Assembly (NCBI RefSeq): GCF_018130215.1 | Contig: NZ_JAFCKQ010000029.1 | Location: 26,037 to 90,036 of the forward strand | Source of the DNA: Bradyrhizobium jicamae | GTDB taxonomy: Bacteria; Pseudomonadota; Alphaproteobacteria; Rhizobiales; Xanthobacteraceae | Direction of reading: 5' to 3' | DNA: 64,000 nucleotides | In this document: piece by piece, positions 52,825 through 61,741 of the stretch | How the letters are laid out: each line of letters starts with the position of its first letter | Numbering within the stretch: position 1 is the first letter of the stretch | Notes under the pieces: model-generated | The model's input: only the letters and a program-made list of their open reading frames with translations | The model's database searches: none | What the model was told of the DNA's origin: nothing | Program-made: the position numbers and the translations under genes

Positions 52825-53781
52825 ATGCTGGATCAAGGCGGCGGCTCAATCGACTGGGATGATTTTCGCTTCGTGCTGTCCATCGTGCGCGGCGGATCGG
52901 TCTCGGCTGCCGCAAAGCAGCTTGGCGTCGATCATGCCACCGTGATCCGTCGTGTCGACCGGCTGGAACGCCACCTCTCGGCAAAACTGTTCGATCGCCG
53001 CAAGACCGGCTATCTCCTGACCGAAGCGGGCCAGCGCGTCGCCGACAGCGCGGAGGCGATGGAATCCACCATCGTCGCCAACCAGGAGGCGGTCGGCGGC
53101 TCGCGCGCGCATCTCACCGGCACGGTGCGGATCGGCGCGCCCGACGGCTTCGGCAGCCATTTCCTCGCCTCGCGGCTGGTGAAGTTCACCGAGCGGTACC
53201 CCGATCTCGATCTGCAACTGGTCGCCACCGCGCGGCTGTTCTCGCTCTCCAAGCGGGAGGCCGACATCGCGATCAGCCTGACCATGCCGAAGGAAGGCCG
53301 CATCGTCGGCCGCAAGCTGCTGGACTACACGCTGGGGCTCTATGCCGCACCCGCCTATCTCGCCAGGGCGCCGAAGATTGCCGCGCGCGTCGATCTGCAG
53401 CAGCACCGCTTCGTCGGCTATATCGAGGAGCTGCTGTTCACGCCGGAGCTCGACTATCTGCCGCAGGTCTCGCCGAAGATCTCAGCCAAATTCCGCAGCG
53501 CCAACCTGATCGCGCAGCTCAACGCCACGATCGCCGGCTTCGGCATCGCGGTGCTGCCGCATTTCATGGCGTCGGCGCATCCGGAGCTGGAGCCGGTGCT
53601 GCCGGACGAGGTGCGGATCTCCCGCACCTTCTGGCTATTGATGCACGCCGACAGCAAGGACCTCGCGCGAATCCGTGCCGTGGCCGATTACATCTACGAG
53701 ACCGTGGAGGCGGAGCGCGCGCTGTTCAGCGGCCCCCAATCTCGCCGTCGTCCCGGCGAAGGGGCGACACCGCCCGGCTAG
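52825..53781 (+). CDS. LysR-type transcriptional regulator (probable mmsA operon regulator)
   Basis: Encodes 318 residues. Winged helix FRFVLSIVRGGSVSAAAKQL, then GVDHATVIRRVDRLERHLSA and RRKTGYLLTEAGQ. The substrate-binding domain starts about residue 95 (GTVRIGAPDGFGSHFLASRL) and ends by about 300, with an Arg/Pro/Gly-rich tail that overlaps the end of the convergent TetR gene by 4 bp. ATG 52825 (MLDQGGGSIDWDDFRF) is preferred because the longer frame from 52768 would run through the operator. It is divergent from mmsA and likely controls the valine genes. Confidence 0.9.
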   Translation: MLDQGGGSIDWDDFRFVLSIVRGGSVSAAAKQLGVDHATVIRRVDRLERHLSAKLFDRRKTGYLLTEAGQRVADSAEAMESTIVANQEAVGGSRAHLTGTVRIGAPDGFGSHFLASRLVKFTERYPDLDLQLVATARLFSLSKREADIAISLTMPKEGRIVGRKLLDYTLGLYAAPAYLARAPKIAARVDLQQHRFVGYIEELLFTPELDYLPQVSPKISAKFRSANLIAQLNATIAGFGIAVLPHFMASAHPELEPVLPDEVRISRTFWLLMHADSKDLARIRAVADYIYETVEAERALFSGPQSRRRPGEGATPPG

Positions 53782-54395
53782 TTCACCTTCGCCTTCTTCG
53801 CTGCCGGCTTGGCCGCCGTTGCGGCACGCCCCAGCACCGCCTCACGGCCGGCCGACAGGATCTCCTCGGACAGTTCGCCATTACCCGCGATCCGCGACAT
53901 CACGATGGTGCCCATCATGGTCGCCAGCGCGGCCATCGCCTGGCGGCGCGCGGTCTTGCGCGGCACGTCGAGGATCTGGTCGGCCATCATGTCGATCATC
54001 TGATCGAGCTTGAGCGAAAAGGCCCTGCGCGTCTTCGGGCTCTCGCGCGCGATCTCGGCTCCGAGCGACGGCACCGCGCAGCCATGGCCGGGATCGTCGC
54101 GATGGGTCGCCGTCAGATAGCCGTCGACGATGGTCGACAGCCGCTTCTCGGGCGGCACCTCGGCTGCGACCCGGCGCCAACGCTCGGTGGCGCGGTCCAT
54201 CGCGTAGTTGAAGGCCTCGATCACCAGCGCCTCGCGCGAATCGAAATGCGCGTAGAAGCCGCCATGGGTCAGCCCGGCATCCTTCATCAGATCGGCGACG
54301 CCGATGCCGTGGGCGCCCTTCTCGCGCAGCCGCACCGCGGCCTTGCGCACGATCCGCGTGTGGGTCTCCTGCTTGTGCTCTTTCGAATAGCGCAT
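53778..54395 (-). CDS. TetR-family transcriptional regulator
   Basis: Encodes 205 residues. N-terminal MRYSKEHKQETHTRIVRKAA and helix-turn-helix VADLMKDAGLTHGGFYAHFD (about 34-53). The ligand domain includes DPGHGCAVPSLGAEIA, a GCxxPSL motif seen in a TetR subgroup beside acyl-CoA or aldehyde genes. A basic Ala/Lys tail ends the protein. GAGAG lies just before ATG 54395. It is downstream of the thioesterase gene on the same strand; both upstream regions contain a similar CTANTCATATRAT sequence, hinting at common control. Confidence 0.87.
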   Translation of the reverse strand: MRYSKEHKQETHTRIVRKAAVRLREKGAHGIGVADLMKDAGLTHGGFYAHFDSREALVIEAFNYAMDRATERWRRVAAEVPPEKRLSTIVDGYLTATHRDDPGHGCAVPSLGAEIARESPKTRRAFSLKLDQMIDMMADQILDVPRKTARRQAMAALATMMGTIVMSRIAGNGELSEEILSAGREAVLGRAATAAKPAAKKAKVN

Positions 54396-54415
54396 GCCGC
54401 TCTCATGGAATGTTT

Positions 54416-54430
54416 CTAATCATATAATAG
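54416..54430. promoter_or_regulatory. Possible TetR-controlled site, copy 1
   Basis: CTAATCATATAATAG lies 20 bp before the TetR start and resembles CTATTCATATGATGAG at 55017-55032 over the CTANTCATATRAT core. Speculative. Confidence 0.3.
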
Positions 54431-54484
54431 CAGGTTTGCGCCGGAAAAGCTGTAGCTATTTCGTCTCGTTCGATGTCTTATCGT

Positions 54485-55024
54485 TCATCTTGGGTTCCCG
54501 CCGATCATGGAAAAGGTCGCGGTCGCGTGCACTGCAAGATTGCCCTTGCCGTCGCGGATCCACCCTTCCGTGTAGCTGGTCTGTCGCCCGAGCTTGATCA
54601 CCTTGCCCTCCGCCGAAATGGTGCCCGAGCGCACCGAAAGCGGCCGCAGATAGGTCAGCTTGAGATCGAGCGTCACCGAAGTCTGGCCGGCCGGCAGCAT
54701 CGTCGAGATCGCACAGCCCATCGCGGTATCGAGCAGCGCGGCTGCGGTCGCGCCGTGCATCAGGCCGACGGTATTCTCAAGGCTTTCATGCGGGTCGAGT
54801 TCCATGACGATCCGTTCAGGCTCGACCACGCTCATGCGGAAGCCGATCAGATTCGCCATCGGCGGCGGCGGCAGGCGGCCGTCGCGGATCGCGCACATCG
54901 CCTCCATGCCCGACATCGTCGCCGCCGCCTTGGCGGCCGGCCCCGGCGCCTGCCATTCCACCACGCGCACGCGCAGCAAATCGGGCGAGAACAGGTCGGC
55001 TGACGTCATGACGGCTCTATTCAT
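54485..55024 (-). CDS. PaaI/hot-dog thioesterase
   Basis: Encodes 179 residues with the hot-dog thioesterase signature HGATAAALLDTAMGCAIST after MELDPHESLENTVGLM: conserved Asn, His-Gly and Asp positions of the PaaI group. It hydrolyses acyl-CoA thioesters in the cytosol; the acyl chain is unknown. ATG 55024 overlaps the CTATTCATATGATGAG sequence (55017-55032); ATG 55009 is an alternative start. It precedes the TetR gene on the same strand and is divergent from the enoyl-CoA hydratase gene. Confidence 0.85.
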   Translation of the reverse strand: MNRAVMTSADLFSPDLLRVRVVEWQAPGPAAKAAATMSGMEAMCAIRDGRLPPPPMANLIGFRMSVVEPERIVMELDPHESLENTVGLMHGATAAALLDTAMGCAISTMLPAGQTSVTLDLKLTYLRPLSVRSGTISAEGKVIKLGRQTSYTEGWIRDGKGNLAVHATATFSMIGGNPR

Positions 55025-55032
55025 ATGATGAG
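55017..55032. promoter_or_regulatory. Possible TetR-controlled site, copy 2
   Basis: CTATTCATATGATGAG includes the palindrome TCATATGA and overlaps the annotated thioesterase start. It is the partner of 54416-54430. Speculative. Confidence 0.3.
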
Positions 55033-55141
55033 TGTAATTCTATCCTGCCGCGCCCCGAGGCGCAACCGCCCTCCCGTCCCTTGACAGCGACACGATTTGT
55101 CCGGGAAGTGGTGCGATCATCTTCCTGCTGCGAGACCATCC

Positions 55142-55912
55142 ATGGACATGCTCAATCCGCATTGCGGCATCATCCGCGACACCAGAGGCGTCGTCCGCCT
55201 CGTGATCTGCAACGCCGGCAAGCTGAACATCGTCAGCTCGGCCGTGACCGATGGCGTGCGCGAAGGCTTCGAGTACCTCGCCTCCGACAACAGCGTCCGT
55301 GCGGTGATTCTCGCGGGTCAAAGCGAGCGGAGCATGATCGGCGGCGCCGACATCAAGGAAATGGCGACGCTCGACCAGAAAACCGCGGAAGCGTTCATCA
55401 GCCGCCTGCGCGACCTCTGCGAGGCCGTGCGCAGATTCCCGGCGCCCGTGATCGCCCGCCTGCCCGGCTGGTGCCTCGGCGGCGGCCTCGAGGTAGCGGC
55501 GGCCTGCGATGTGCGCATCGCGGCACATGATGCGATGTTCGGCATGCCCGAGGTGCGCGTCGGCATCCCCTCGGTGATCCACGCCGCGCTGCTGCCGCGC
55601 CTGATCGGCTGGGGCCGCGCGCGCTGGCTGATGATGACGGCCGAGAATATCGACGCGCCGACCGCGCTCGCCTGGGGCCTGGTCGACGCGATCGCAAAGC
55701 CCGGCGGCCTCGATGAGGCCGTCGAGCACGCCGTGACAGCGCTGCTCGAATGCGGCCCCGAGGCGCTGCGCATCCAGAAGGACCTGTTGCGGCAATGGGA
55801 GGAACTGCCGCTGACGGAGTCGGTGAACCTCAGCGTCGGCGTGTTCGGCAAATCCTTCCTGACCGGCGAGCCGCAGCGGTTGTTGCAGGGCTTTCTGGAT
55901 CGGAAGCGCTGA
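55142..55912 (+). CDS. Enoyl-CoA hydratase/isomerase family protein
   Basis: Encodes 256 residues of the crotonase superfamily. The oxyanion-hole segment reads QSERSMIGGADIKEMATLDQ (IGGADIKEM), and GWCLGGGLEVAAACDVRIA plus FGMPEVRVGIPSVIHAALLP carry the second Gly-rich turn and the catalytic-Glu region. The subtype (hydratase, isomerase) is unclear. ATG 55142 (MDMLNPHCGIIRDTRGVVRL) is chosen inside a frame open from 55097. It stands alone on the plus strand, divergent from the thioesterase gene and about 170 bp before the FdhF/YdeP gene. Confidence 0.87.
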   Translation: MDMLNPHCGIIRDTRGVVRLVICNAGKLNIVSSAVTDGVREGFEYLASDNSVRAVILAGQSERSMIGGADIKEMATLDQKTAEAFISRLRDLCEAVRRFPAPVIARLPGWCLGGGLEVAAACDVRIAAHDAMFGMPEVRVGIPSVIHAALLPRLIGWGRARWLMMTAENIDAPTALAWGLVDAIAKPGGLDEAVEHAVTALLECGPEALRIQKDLLRQWEELPLTESVNLSVGVFGKSFLTGEPQRLLQGFLDRKR

Positions 55913-56084
55913 CGCCTGCTGACAGAGTGTTGACCGCAGGCCGCGGCCTACCAGGCTAAGGTCCAACACGAGACGGCTGCAGCAGATCGAGAACGTCGAT
56001 CGGCGCAAGCCGGTCTCGCGCAAGACAACAATCACGTTCGGGATCGACGCACAGGGGCATTCTTCAAGAGTTGCAGGAGGACAT

Positions 56085-58358
56085 ATGGTCCAAAAGCGCG
56101 ACGTTCCCGGGATCCGACCCTACGATGCCCCGGCTGGCGGCTGGGGCGCCCTCAAGGCGACCGCGATCGCCGTTCGCGACCAGATGGAACTGGTCGAGGC
56201 GCCGATCACGTTGCTGCGCACCAACAAGCCGGATGGATTCGATTGTCCGGGCTGCGCCTGGCCGGACAAGGAGCACACCTCCACCTTCCAGTTCTGCGAG
56301 AACGGAGCCAAGGCAGTGACCTGGGAGGCCACCAGCAAGCGCGTCACGCCGGAATTTTTTGCCGCCCACACCGTCACCGAGCTGCTCGGCTGGAGCGATT
56401 TTCATCTCGAGAACGAAGGCCGCCTCACCCACCCGCTCGCCTATGACGCCGCGAGCGATACCTACCAGCCGATCTCCTGGGACGACGCTTTCGCGCGGAT
56501 CGGCGACAGCCTCCGCAGCCTGCCCGATCCCAACATGGCGGAATTCTACACCTCCGGCCGCGCCTCGAACGAGGCCGCCTTCCTGTTCCAGATCTTCGCG
56601 CGCGAATATGGCAGCAACAATTTCCCCGACTGCTCCAACATGTGCCACGAGGCGACCAGCGTCGGCCTGCCGCAGTCGATCGGCATCGGCAAGGGCACGG
56701 TGTCGCTGGAGGATTTCGACCATTGCGAGCTGATCATCGCGATGGGCCACAATCCCGGCACCAACCATCCGCGCATGATGGGCACCCTGTGGGAGGTATC
56801 GCGGCGCGGCGTGCCGATCATCGTGTTCAATCCGCTGCGCGAACGCGCGCTGGAGCGGTTCGCCGATCCGCAGGACCCGATCGAGATGGCGACCTTCAGC
56901 TCGACGCGGATCGCCTCGACCTATTATCAACCCAGGGTCGGCGCCGACGCCGCGGTGCTGAAGGGCATCATGAAGGCGCTGATCGAACAGGATGACGCGA
57001 CGCATGACGTGCTCGATCATGCCTTCATCGCCGAGCACACCAACGGCTTTGCCGCCTTCGCCGCCGACCTGCGCGCAACGCCGTGGGAACAGATCGAGGC
57101 GGTCTCCGGCTTTTCCCGCGCCCGGCTTGGCGAGGTCGCCACTGCCTATGCGAAGTCGAGAGCCACCATCGTCACCTACGGCATGGGCATCACCCAGCAC
57201 ATGCGCGGCACCGACAATGTGCAGCAGATCGCCAATCTGCTGCTGCTCAAGGGTAATTTCGGCAAGCCGGGCGCCGGCATCTGCCCGCTGCGCGGCCATT
57301 CCAACGTGCAGGGCAATCGCACCGTCGGCATCACCGAGAAGCCCAGCATTCCGATGTTCGAGGGCATCGAGCGCACCTTCGGCTTCAAGCCGCCGCGCCA
57401 TCACGGCCATGACGCGGTCGCGGCGATGGAGGCGATCGACGACGGCCGGTCAAAAGTCCTGATCTGCCTCGGCGGCAATTTCGCCATCGCGCTGCCCGAC
57501 CCCGAGCGCTGCGCGGCCGGCATGCGCAAGCTCGAGCTCGCCGTGCACCTGGGAACAAAGCTCAATCGCTCGCATCTCCTGGTCGGCAAGCAATCGATCG
57601 TCCTGCCGGTGCTGGGGCGCACCGAGCAGGACATCCAGGCGTCGGGGCCGCAGGCCGTCACGGTGGAAGATTCCATGTCGATGGTGCACGCCTCGCGCGG
57701 CAGGCTCAGCCCGGCCTCCGAGCATCTGCGTTCGGAATCGGCCATCATCGCCGGCATGGCGATGGCGACGCTGCCGGCAAGCAAGGTGGCGTGGAGCGAG
57801 CTGATCGCCGACTATGACCGCATCCGCGATGCCATCGAGGGCGTCTTTCCGGATTTCAAGGATTACAACGCGCGCATCCGGATTCCCGGTGGCTTCCGCC
57901 TGCCGCTCCCGCCGACCGAGCGCAAATGGACGACGGCGTCGGGCAAGGCCGAATTCCTGATCTTCGATGGCCTCGAGGAAGATCCGGTGCTGGCGGACAA
58001 GGCGATCCTCAAGCTCACCACGATCCGCAGCCACGACCAGTACAACACCACGATCTACGGTTTGAACGACCGTTATCGCGGCGTGTTCGGCCGACGCGAC
58101 GTGCTGTTCACCAACGCCGCCGACCTCGCCGAGCTTGGCCTTGCCCATGGCGATCTCGTCGAGATCGAGACGGCCCTACCCACCGGCGAGCCGCGTCGCC
58201 TCACGCTTACCGCGATCGCCTACGAGATCGCGCCCGGATCGGTCGCCGCCTATTATCCGGAAGCCAACGGCCTGGTGCCGCTCGACTACCAGGACAAGGA
58301 AAGCGGCACGCCGTCCTACAAGTCAGTGCCGGTGCGCATCCACCGCGCTGCGCAATAG
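56085..58358 (+). CDS. FdhF/YdeP family molybdopterin oxidoreductase
   Basis: Encodes 757 residues of the bis-MGD oxidoreductase superfamily. The N-terminal PDGFDCPGCAWPDKE (Cys54, Cys57) is the hallmark of the FdhF/YdeP group; only two Cys are in this region, against the four of formate dehydrogenases, so a [4Fe-4S] cluster bound here would be unusual. CSNMCHEATSVGL, MGHNPGTNHPRMMG and NVQGNRTVGITEKP bind the pterin cofactor; TTIRSHDQYNTTIYGLNDRY is the C-terminal cofactor domain. E. coli YdeP is linked to acid resistance; the substrate is unknown. GGAGG precedes the ATG. A hairpin repeat follows 12 nt after the stop. Confidence 0.9.
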   Translation: MVQKRDVPGIRPYDAPAGGWGALKATAIAVRDQMELVEAPITLLRTNKPDGFDCPGCAWPDKEHTSTFQFCENGAKAVTWEATSKRVTPEFFAAHTVTELLGWSDFHLENEGRLTHPLAYDAASDTYQPISWDDAFARIGDSLRSLPDPNMAEFYTSGRASNEAAFLFQIFAREYGSNNFPDCSNMCHEATSVGLPQSIGIGKGTVSLEDFDHCELIIAMGHNPGTNHPRMMGTLWEVSRRGVPIIVFNPLRERALERFADPQDPIEMATFSSTRIASTYYQPRVGADAAVLKGIMKALIEQDDATHDVLDHAFIAEHTNGFAAFAADLRATPWEQIEAVSGFSRARLGEVATAYAKSRATIVTYGMGITQHMRGTDNVQQIANLLLLKGNFGKPGAGICPLRGHSNVQGNRTVGITEKPSIPMFEGIERTFGFKPPRHHGHDAVAAMEAIDDGRSKVLICLGGNFAIALPDPERCAAGMRKLELAVHLGTKLNRSHLLVGKQSIVLPVLGRTEQDIQASGPQAVTVEDSMSMVHASRGRLSPASEHLRSESAIIAGMAMATLPASKVAWSELIADYDRIRDAIEGVFPDFKDYNARIRIPGGFRLPLPPTERKWTTASGKAEFLIFDGLEEDPVLADKAILKLTTIRSHDQYNTTIYGLNDRYRGVFGRRDVLFTNAADLAELGLAHGDLVEIETALPTGEPRRLTLTAIAYEIAPGSVAAYYPEANGLVPLDYQDKESGTPSYKSVPVRIHRAAQ

Positions 58359-58370
58359 CTGCACGAACCG

Positions 58371-58458
58371 GTAGCCCGGATGGAGCGGAGCGAAATCCGG
58401 GGAAGCATCATCCGTGGATCGACCTGCCCCGGATTGCGCTTCGCTCCATCCGGGCTAC
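58371..58458. repeat. Hairpin repeat family 1, copy b
   Basis: Two 32-nt arms (58371-58402 and 58427-58458) pair with only two mismatches; the left arm starts GTAGCCCGGATGGAGCGGAG and the loop is 24 nt. It starts 12 nt after the FdhF/YdeP stop codon and matches copy c in arms and loop. Confidence 0.9.
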
Positions 58459-58634
58459 GCGCGCTGCTCCGCCGAGCCCGTCATCCCGCGCGCATTTTGG
58501 GCTTGCCAAGTCCGCGCCGTCATTTTCATATCAGCATCAATTGCCGGCACGCATCGGCGCGTGCGCACTGACCGAAGCGTAAGAGACGATTGTTTCTGAA
58601 CATATCCAATTTGACCGGTGCGGAGTGGATTGAG

Positions 58635-58928
58635 ATGATCACTGAAATCGCACAAATCGAAATCAAGCCGGGTACTGAAAAAGACTATGAGATCGCCATT
58701 GCCAGGGCGGTAACCCTGCCTTCCCCCGCGGGCTTCCACGGCTTTGAGCTGCATCGTTCGATTGAAAAGCCGTCGCGCTACCGCTTCATCGCCAAGTGGG
58801 ACACTGTCGAAGCCCACGATGCGTTTCGCAGCTCCGAGAAATTCGGCGAATGGCGCGCCTTGGTTGGGCCGTATTATGCGGCACCGCCCGAGGTCGAGCA
58901 CACCGTGACGGTCGTGTCGACGCTCTGA
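58635..58928 (+). CDS. Antibiotic-biosynthesis-monooxygenase (ABM) domain protein
   Basis: Encodes 97 residues with a ferredoxin-like ABM fold: ITEIAQIEIKPGTEKDYEIA at the start, GFHGFELHRSIEKPSRYRFI in the middle, then KWDTVEAHDAFRSSEKFGEW, ending AAPPEVEHTVTVV. Members are small monooxygenases or heme-degrading/quinone-modifying enzymes; catalytic residues are not conserved enough to choose. ATG 58635 is used; the frame starts at TTG 58590. It and the NTF2-like gene at 59027 lie between hairpin repeats b and c. Confidence 0.8.
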   Translation: MITEIAQIEIKPGTEKDYEIAIARAVTLPSPAGFHGFELHRSIEKPSRYRFIAKWDTVEAHDAFRSSEKFGEWRALVGPYYAAPPEVEHTVTVVSTL

Positions 58929-59026
58929 TCTCGCGTTGCCTCAGGACAGATTTGCGCGAATTCAGGTTCGTAAGAAGAGCCGACTTGCTTTGATTTCCAA
59001 CCCGATTTTACCCAGGGAGTGTTGTC

Positions 59027-59485
59027 ATGACGAAACGCAATTTCTGCCTCTCCATCGCCCTCGCCGCCTCACTCGCCATCCTGATTGCAAGTTCGCCATC
59101 CCAGGCCGCGCCTGCCGACGATGTGGTCGCGGGAGCGTTGCAGAAATGGTCGGATGCGTTCGCCAAGAAGGATTGGAACGCGATGGCCGGCCTCTATTCA
59201 AAGGATGCGCTGTTCTACGGCTCCACGCCGCCGCTCTATAAGGGACTGGATGGCGTCAAAGCCTATTTTGCCGCGCTGCCGCCCATGGTCGGCGCCACGG
59301 TCGCATTCAAGGATATGACGGTCGTACCGGTCGGGACTGATCTCATCAACATCGCGGGGATCGCGACCTTCACCGTTCCCGGGGCGCCAGCGCCGTTCGT
59401 CTTTCGCCTGACGCAGACCTACGTCAACGAAGGCGGCGCCTGGAAGATCGCCAGCCATCACGCCTCGCGCATAGAGGCGCACTAA
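59027..59485 (+). CDS. Exported SnoaL/NTF2-like protein
   Basis: Encodes 152 residues. A signal peptide MTKRNFCLSIALAASLAILI followed by ASSPSQA, with cleavage likely before APADD, leads to one NTF2-like domain: ALQKWSDAFAKKDWNAMAGL, then YSKDALFYGSTPPLYKGLDG, and a C-terminal VNEGGAWKIASHHASRIE. It is similar to the SgcJ/EcaC group. Periplasmic location is inferred. GGGAGTGTTGTC precedes the ATG. A hairpin repeat starts 5 nt after the stop. Confidence 0.82.
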   Translation: MTKRNFCLSIALAASLAILIASSPSQAAPADDVVAGALQKWSDAFAKKDWNAMAGLYSKDALFYGSTPPLYKGLDGVKAYFAALPPMVGATVAFKDMTVVPVGTDLINIAGIATFTVPGAPAPFVFRLTQTYVNEGGAWKIASHHASRIEAH

Positions 59486-59490
59486 AGAAT

Positions 59491-59578
59491 GTCGCCCGGA
59501 TGCAGCGAAGCGCAATCCGGGGAAGCGTCATCCGCGGATCGAGTTGCCCCGGATTACGCTTCGCTGCATCCGGGCTAC
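59491..59578. repeat. Hairpin repeat family 1, copy c
   Basis: Arms 59491-59522 and 59547-59578 (32 nt each) with a 24-nt loop nearly identical to that of copy b. It lies 5 nt after the NTF2-like stop codon and 8 bp before the convergent MFS stop. Confidence 0.9.
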
Positions 59579-59585
59579 GATTAGC

Positions 59586-60845
59586 TCACCGCGCATTCGC
59601 CGGTGCGTGTACCGGCCACAGATCGGCCCGCCAGCGCAACGCTATTCCCAGCATGGCGATGAAACCGGCGGCGGCGAGCAGCGTGCCGGTCGCGGTATAA
59701 CCGATCATGTCGATCAGGCTGCCGGCGGCGAGCAGGCCGAGCGGCAGGCCGTAGATCACCATCATGCGCACACCCATCACGCGGCCGCGCAGATGCGCGC
59801 TGGCGTTGCGCATCAGCATCACGGCGGCCGAGATCATCGACATGCTCTGCGCGGTGCCGGCGAGCACCAGGCAGGCCATCGCCACCGGCATGGTTCTCAG
59901 TTCCACGAAAACCAGCAGCATCGCGTACCAGGCCAGCGTCGCGCCGATCAGAAGCCGCGCGATGCGTACCCCGCCGGCCATGCTGAGGGTGATCGAACCG
60001 ATCAGCGAGCCTACCGCAAAGCTCGCCGAGAGATAGCCGAGCCCGGTCTGGTCGGTGTGGAAGATGTCACGCGCGACGTAAGGCAGCAGGCCGTTGGTCA
60101 GCGGAAACGCGGTGAGATTGGCGAGGAACGCGACGCAGAGCGCCGCGCGCATGCCCGGGCCGCTCCACGCATAGACGATGCCCTCCTTGAGATCGCGCAG
60201 CAGGCTGGCCCCGTGCGCGACGTCAGCCGCATGGCCGGCACCGTGCGACTGCACCGGACGGGTCATGCACAGCATCAGGATCGCGGCGGTGAAATAGAAG
60301 CAGGCGATCGCGACATAGACGTAGCCGATGCCGAGCGCGGCAAACAGGCTGGCGCCGGTCAGGGCGCCGGCAATCCGCGCCGAATCCTGCGTGGTGCGCG
60401 CCAGGCTGATGGCGCCGACCAGCCGTTCCGGCGGCATGATGTCGGCGAGCAGCGCGCCGCGCACGCCAAGGTCCGATGGCCGGATCAGCCCCATCAGGGT
60501 GACGATGACCATGACGTTGAACGGCGCCAGATGGCCGCTCAGCGCCAGCGTCATGATGGTGCCCGACAGCACGGTGTATGCAAAGCGCATCGCGGCCAGC
60601 AGATCCCGGTGCCCGAGACGATCGCCGATCATGCCGACGACGGGCGCGATCAGCGTCCCGACATATTGCAGCGACGCGAGCACGGTCAGAAGCAGCACCG
60701 AGCCGGTCTCGACCATGATGTACCAGCCGAGCACCAGCGTCTCGACCTCGAACGCCCAGGAGGTGAGCAGGTCGGACGGCCACTGAAAGCGATAGTTGCG
60801 GATGCGAAACGGCGCGAGCGCTGAACTCAGTCCGGCCCCGCTCAA
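59586..60845 (-). CDS. MFS transporter, EntS/MFS_3-like
   Basis: Encodes about 419 residues with 12 predicted membrane helices. Features include FRIRNYRFQWPSDLLTSWAF at the N-terminus, motif A-like GMIGDRLGHRDLLAAMR, and APVVG and RIAGALTGASLF loops; the pattern resembles the enterobactin-exporter-like MFS group. Substrate unknown. The frame is open to 61037, but the sequence before SGAGLSSALAPF is not transporter-like; TTG 60845 is the most plausible start, without a clear ribosome site. It is convergent with the NTF2-like gene. Confidence 0.82.
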   Translation of the reverse strand: MSGAGLSSALAPFRIRNYRFQWPSDLLTSWAFEVETLVLGWYIMVETGSVLLLTVLASLQYVGTLIAPVVGMIGDRLGHRDLLAAMRFAYTVLSGTIMTLALSGHLAPFNVMVIVTLMGLIRPSDLGVRGALLADIMPPERLVGAISLARTTQDSARIAGALTGASLFAALGIGYVYVAIACFYFTAAILMLCMTRPVQSHGAGHAADVAHGASLLRDLKEGIVYAWSGPGMRAALCVAFLANLTAFPLTNGLLPYVARDIFHTDQTGLGYLSASFAVGSLIGSITLSMAGGVRIARLLIGATLAWYAMLLVFVELRTMPVAMACLVLAGTAQSMSMISAAVMLMRNASAHLRGRVMGVRMMVIYGLPLGLLAAGSLIDMIGYTATGTLLAAAGFIAMLGIALRWRADLWPVHAPANAR

Positions 60846-61060
60846 GACGCGATGACGCGTTTCACGGCGTTCCCTGCCCTGTTCTTGATTCTTCTGGGAG
60901 AACTTCCCGGGTGGCAGGGTAGCGCCGACGAGGCGGGAGTCAATGCAGATGGCCGCATGCAGCCATGCCCGCCGGCGCGAGCCGGCGACACATCCCGTTT
61001 CGGAACGGATTGCGACGAAGCTGCCGCTCATCGGCAAGCGGCAGCTTCGTCCGTCGATGA

Positions 61061-61396
61061 TCAGCTGCCGGGCGGCTTGTACGTGGAGCGCAGCTTGGCC
61101 GCGTTCTGGCGTACCTGCTTGATCTCATCCTGCGTGAAGAGCCGCGTCAGCTTCACGTTCTGCATCGTCCCTGTCGTGACGGTCAGACCGGAAATGGCCG
61201 GTGCCATGCTCGGATCGGGGACGTCGAAGATGATCAGGACGCCGGGACCGTCCGTCGCGACGCTGTACATCGACACCAGCTTGCCGCCGGCGGCTTCGAT
61301 GACCTTACTTGCCGCCTCCTGGCGGCTGACCGTGGGATTTTCCAGAATGGCGTTGAGCGCGCGGGGCGTATACTGTCCAGTGAAACAAAAATGCAT
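61061..61396 (-). CDS. GYD-domain protein
   Basis: Encodes 111 residues of the GYD family, a ferredoxin-like fold of unknown role: MHFCFTGQYTPRALNAILEN, then SRQEAASKVIEAAGGKLVSM and GVLIIFDVPDPSMAPAISGL. GYD proteins are often annotated as hypothetical. ATG 61396 has AAGGAG 7 nt upstream, much better than the frame's earlier codons. It lies 215 bp after the MFS start on the same strand. It is similar in fold, not in sequence, to the ABM protein nearby. Confidence 0.82.
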   Translation of the reverse strand: MHFCFTGQYTPRALNAILENPTVSRQEAASKVIEAAGGKLVSMYSVATDGPGVLIIFDVPDPSMAPAISGLTVTTGTMQNVKLTRLFTQDEIKQVRQNAAKLRSTYKPPGS

Positions 61397-61741
61397 GGCA
61401 TGCTCCTTCTGAACTTGTGAAAATGGATTTGCGGCCGGCCCGGAAAGGTCGACACATTCGTCGCGTCTGAAAAGATATTGAAAGTAGGCTGCCCTGCCGT
61501 GGGCATGGCGCCGCCAGTGACTATCGGGAGTTCGGCACGTCCCGCGGCGGCTCTGCCAAAATCTTACATCAGTTGCCCGCCGCGTGAAAGAGCTCGGACA
61601 ATTCGTAACCCGCACGCGTGCTGATCCGTCGCAGCTTCCTTGCCTGGAGGGTTTTCGAGCGAAGTGCACACCGGTTCGCGTCAAGAAGACGCGTCAAAAC
61701 AAGAATCTAGAGCTTCAATTCTGATTCAGGCAGGACCGAAA
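61397..61741. other. 345-bp gap without a supported gene
   Basis: Contains the GYD gene leader and the terminal side of the TetR gene. Open frames here are short shadows with no ribosome site or recognisable product. I see no repeat or hairpin of note. Confidence 0.45.
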
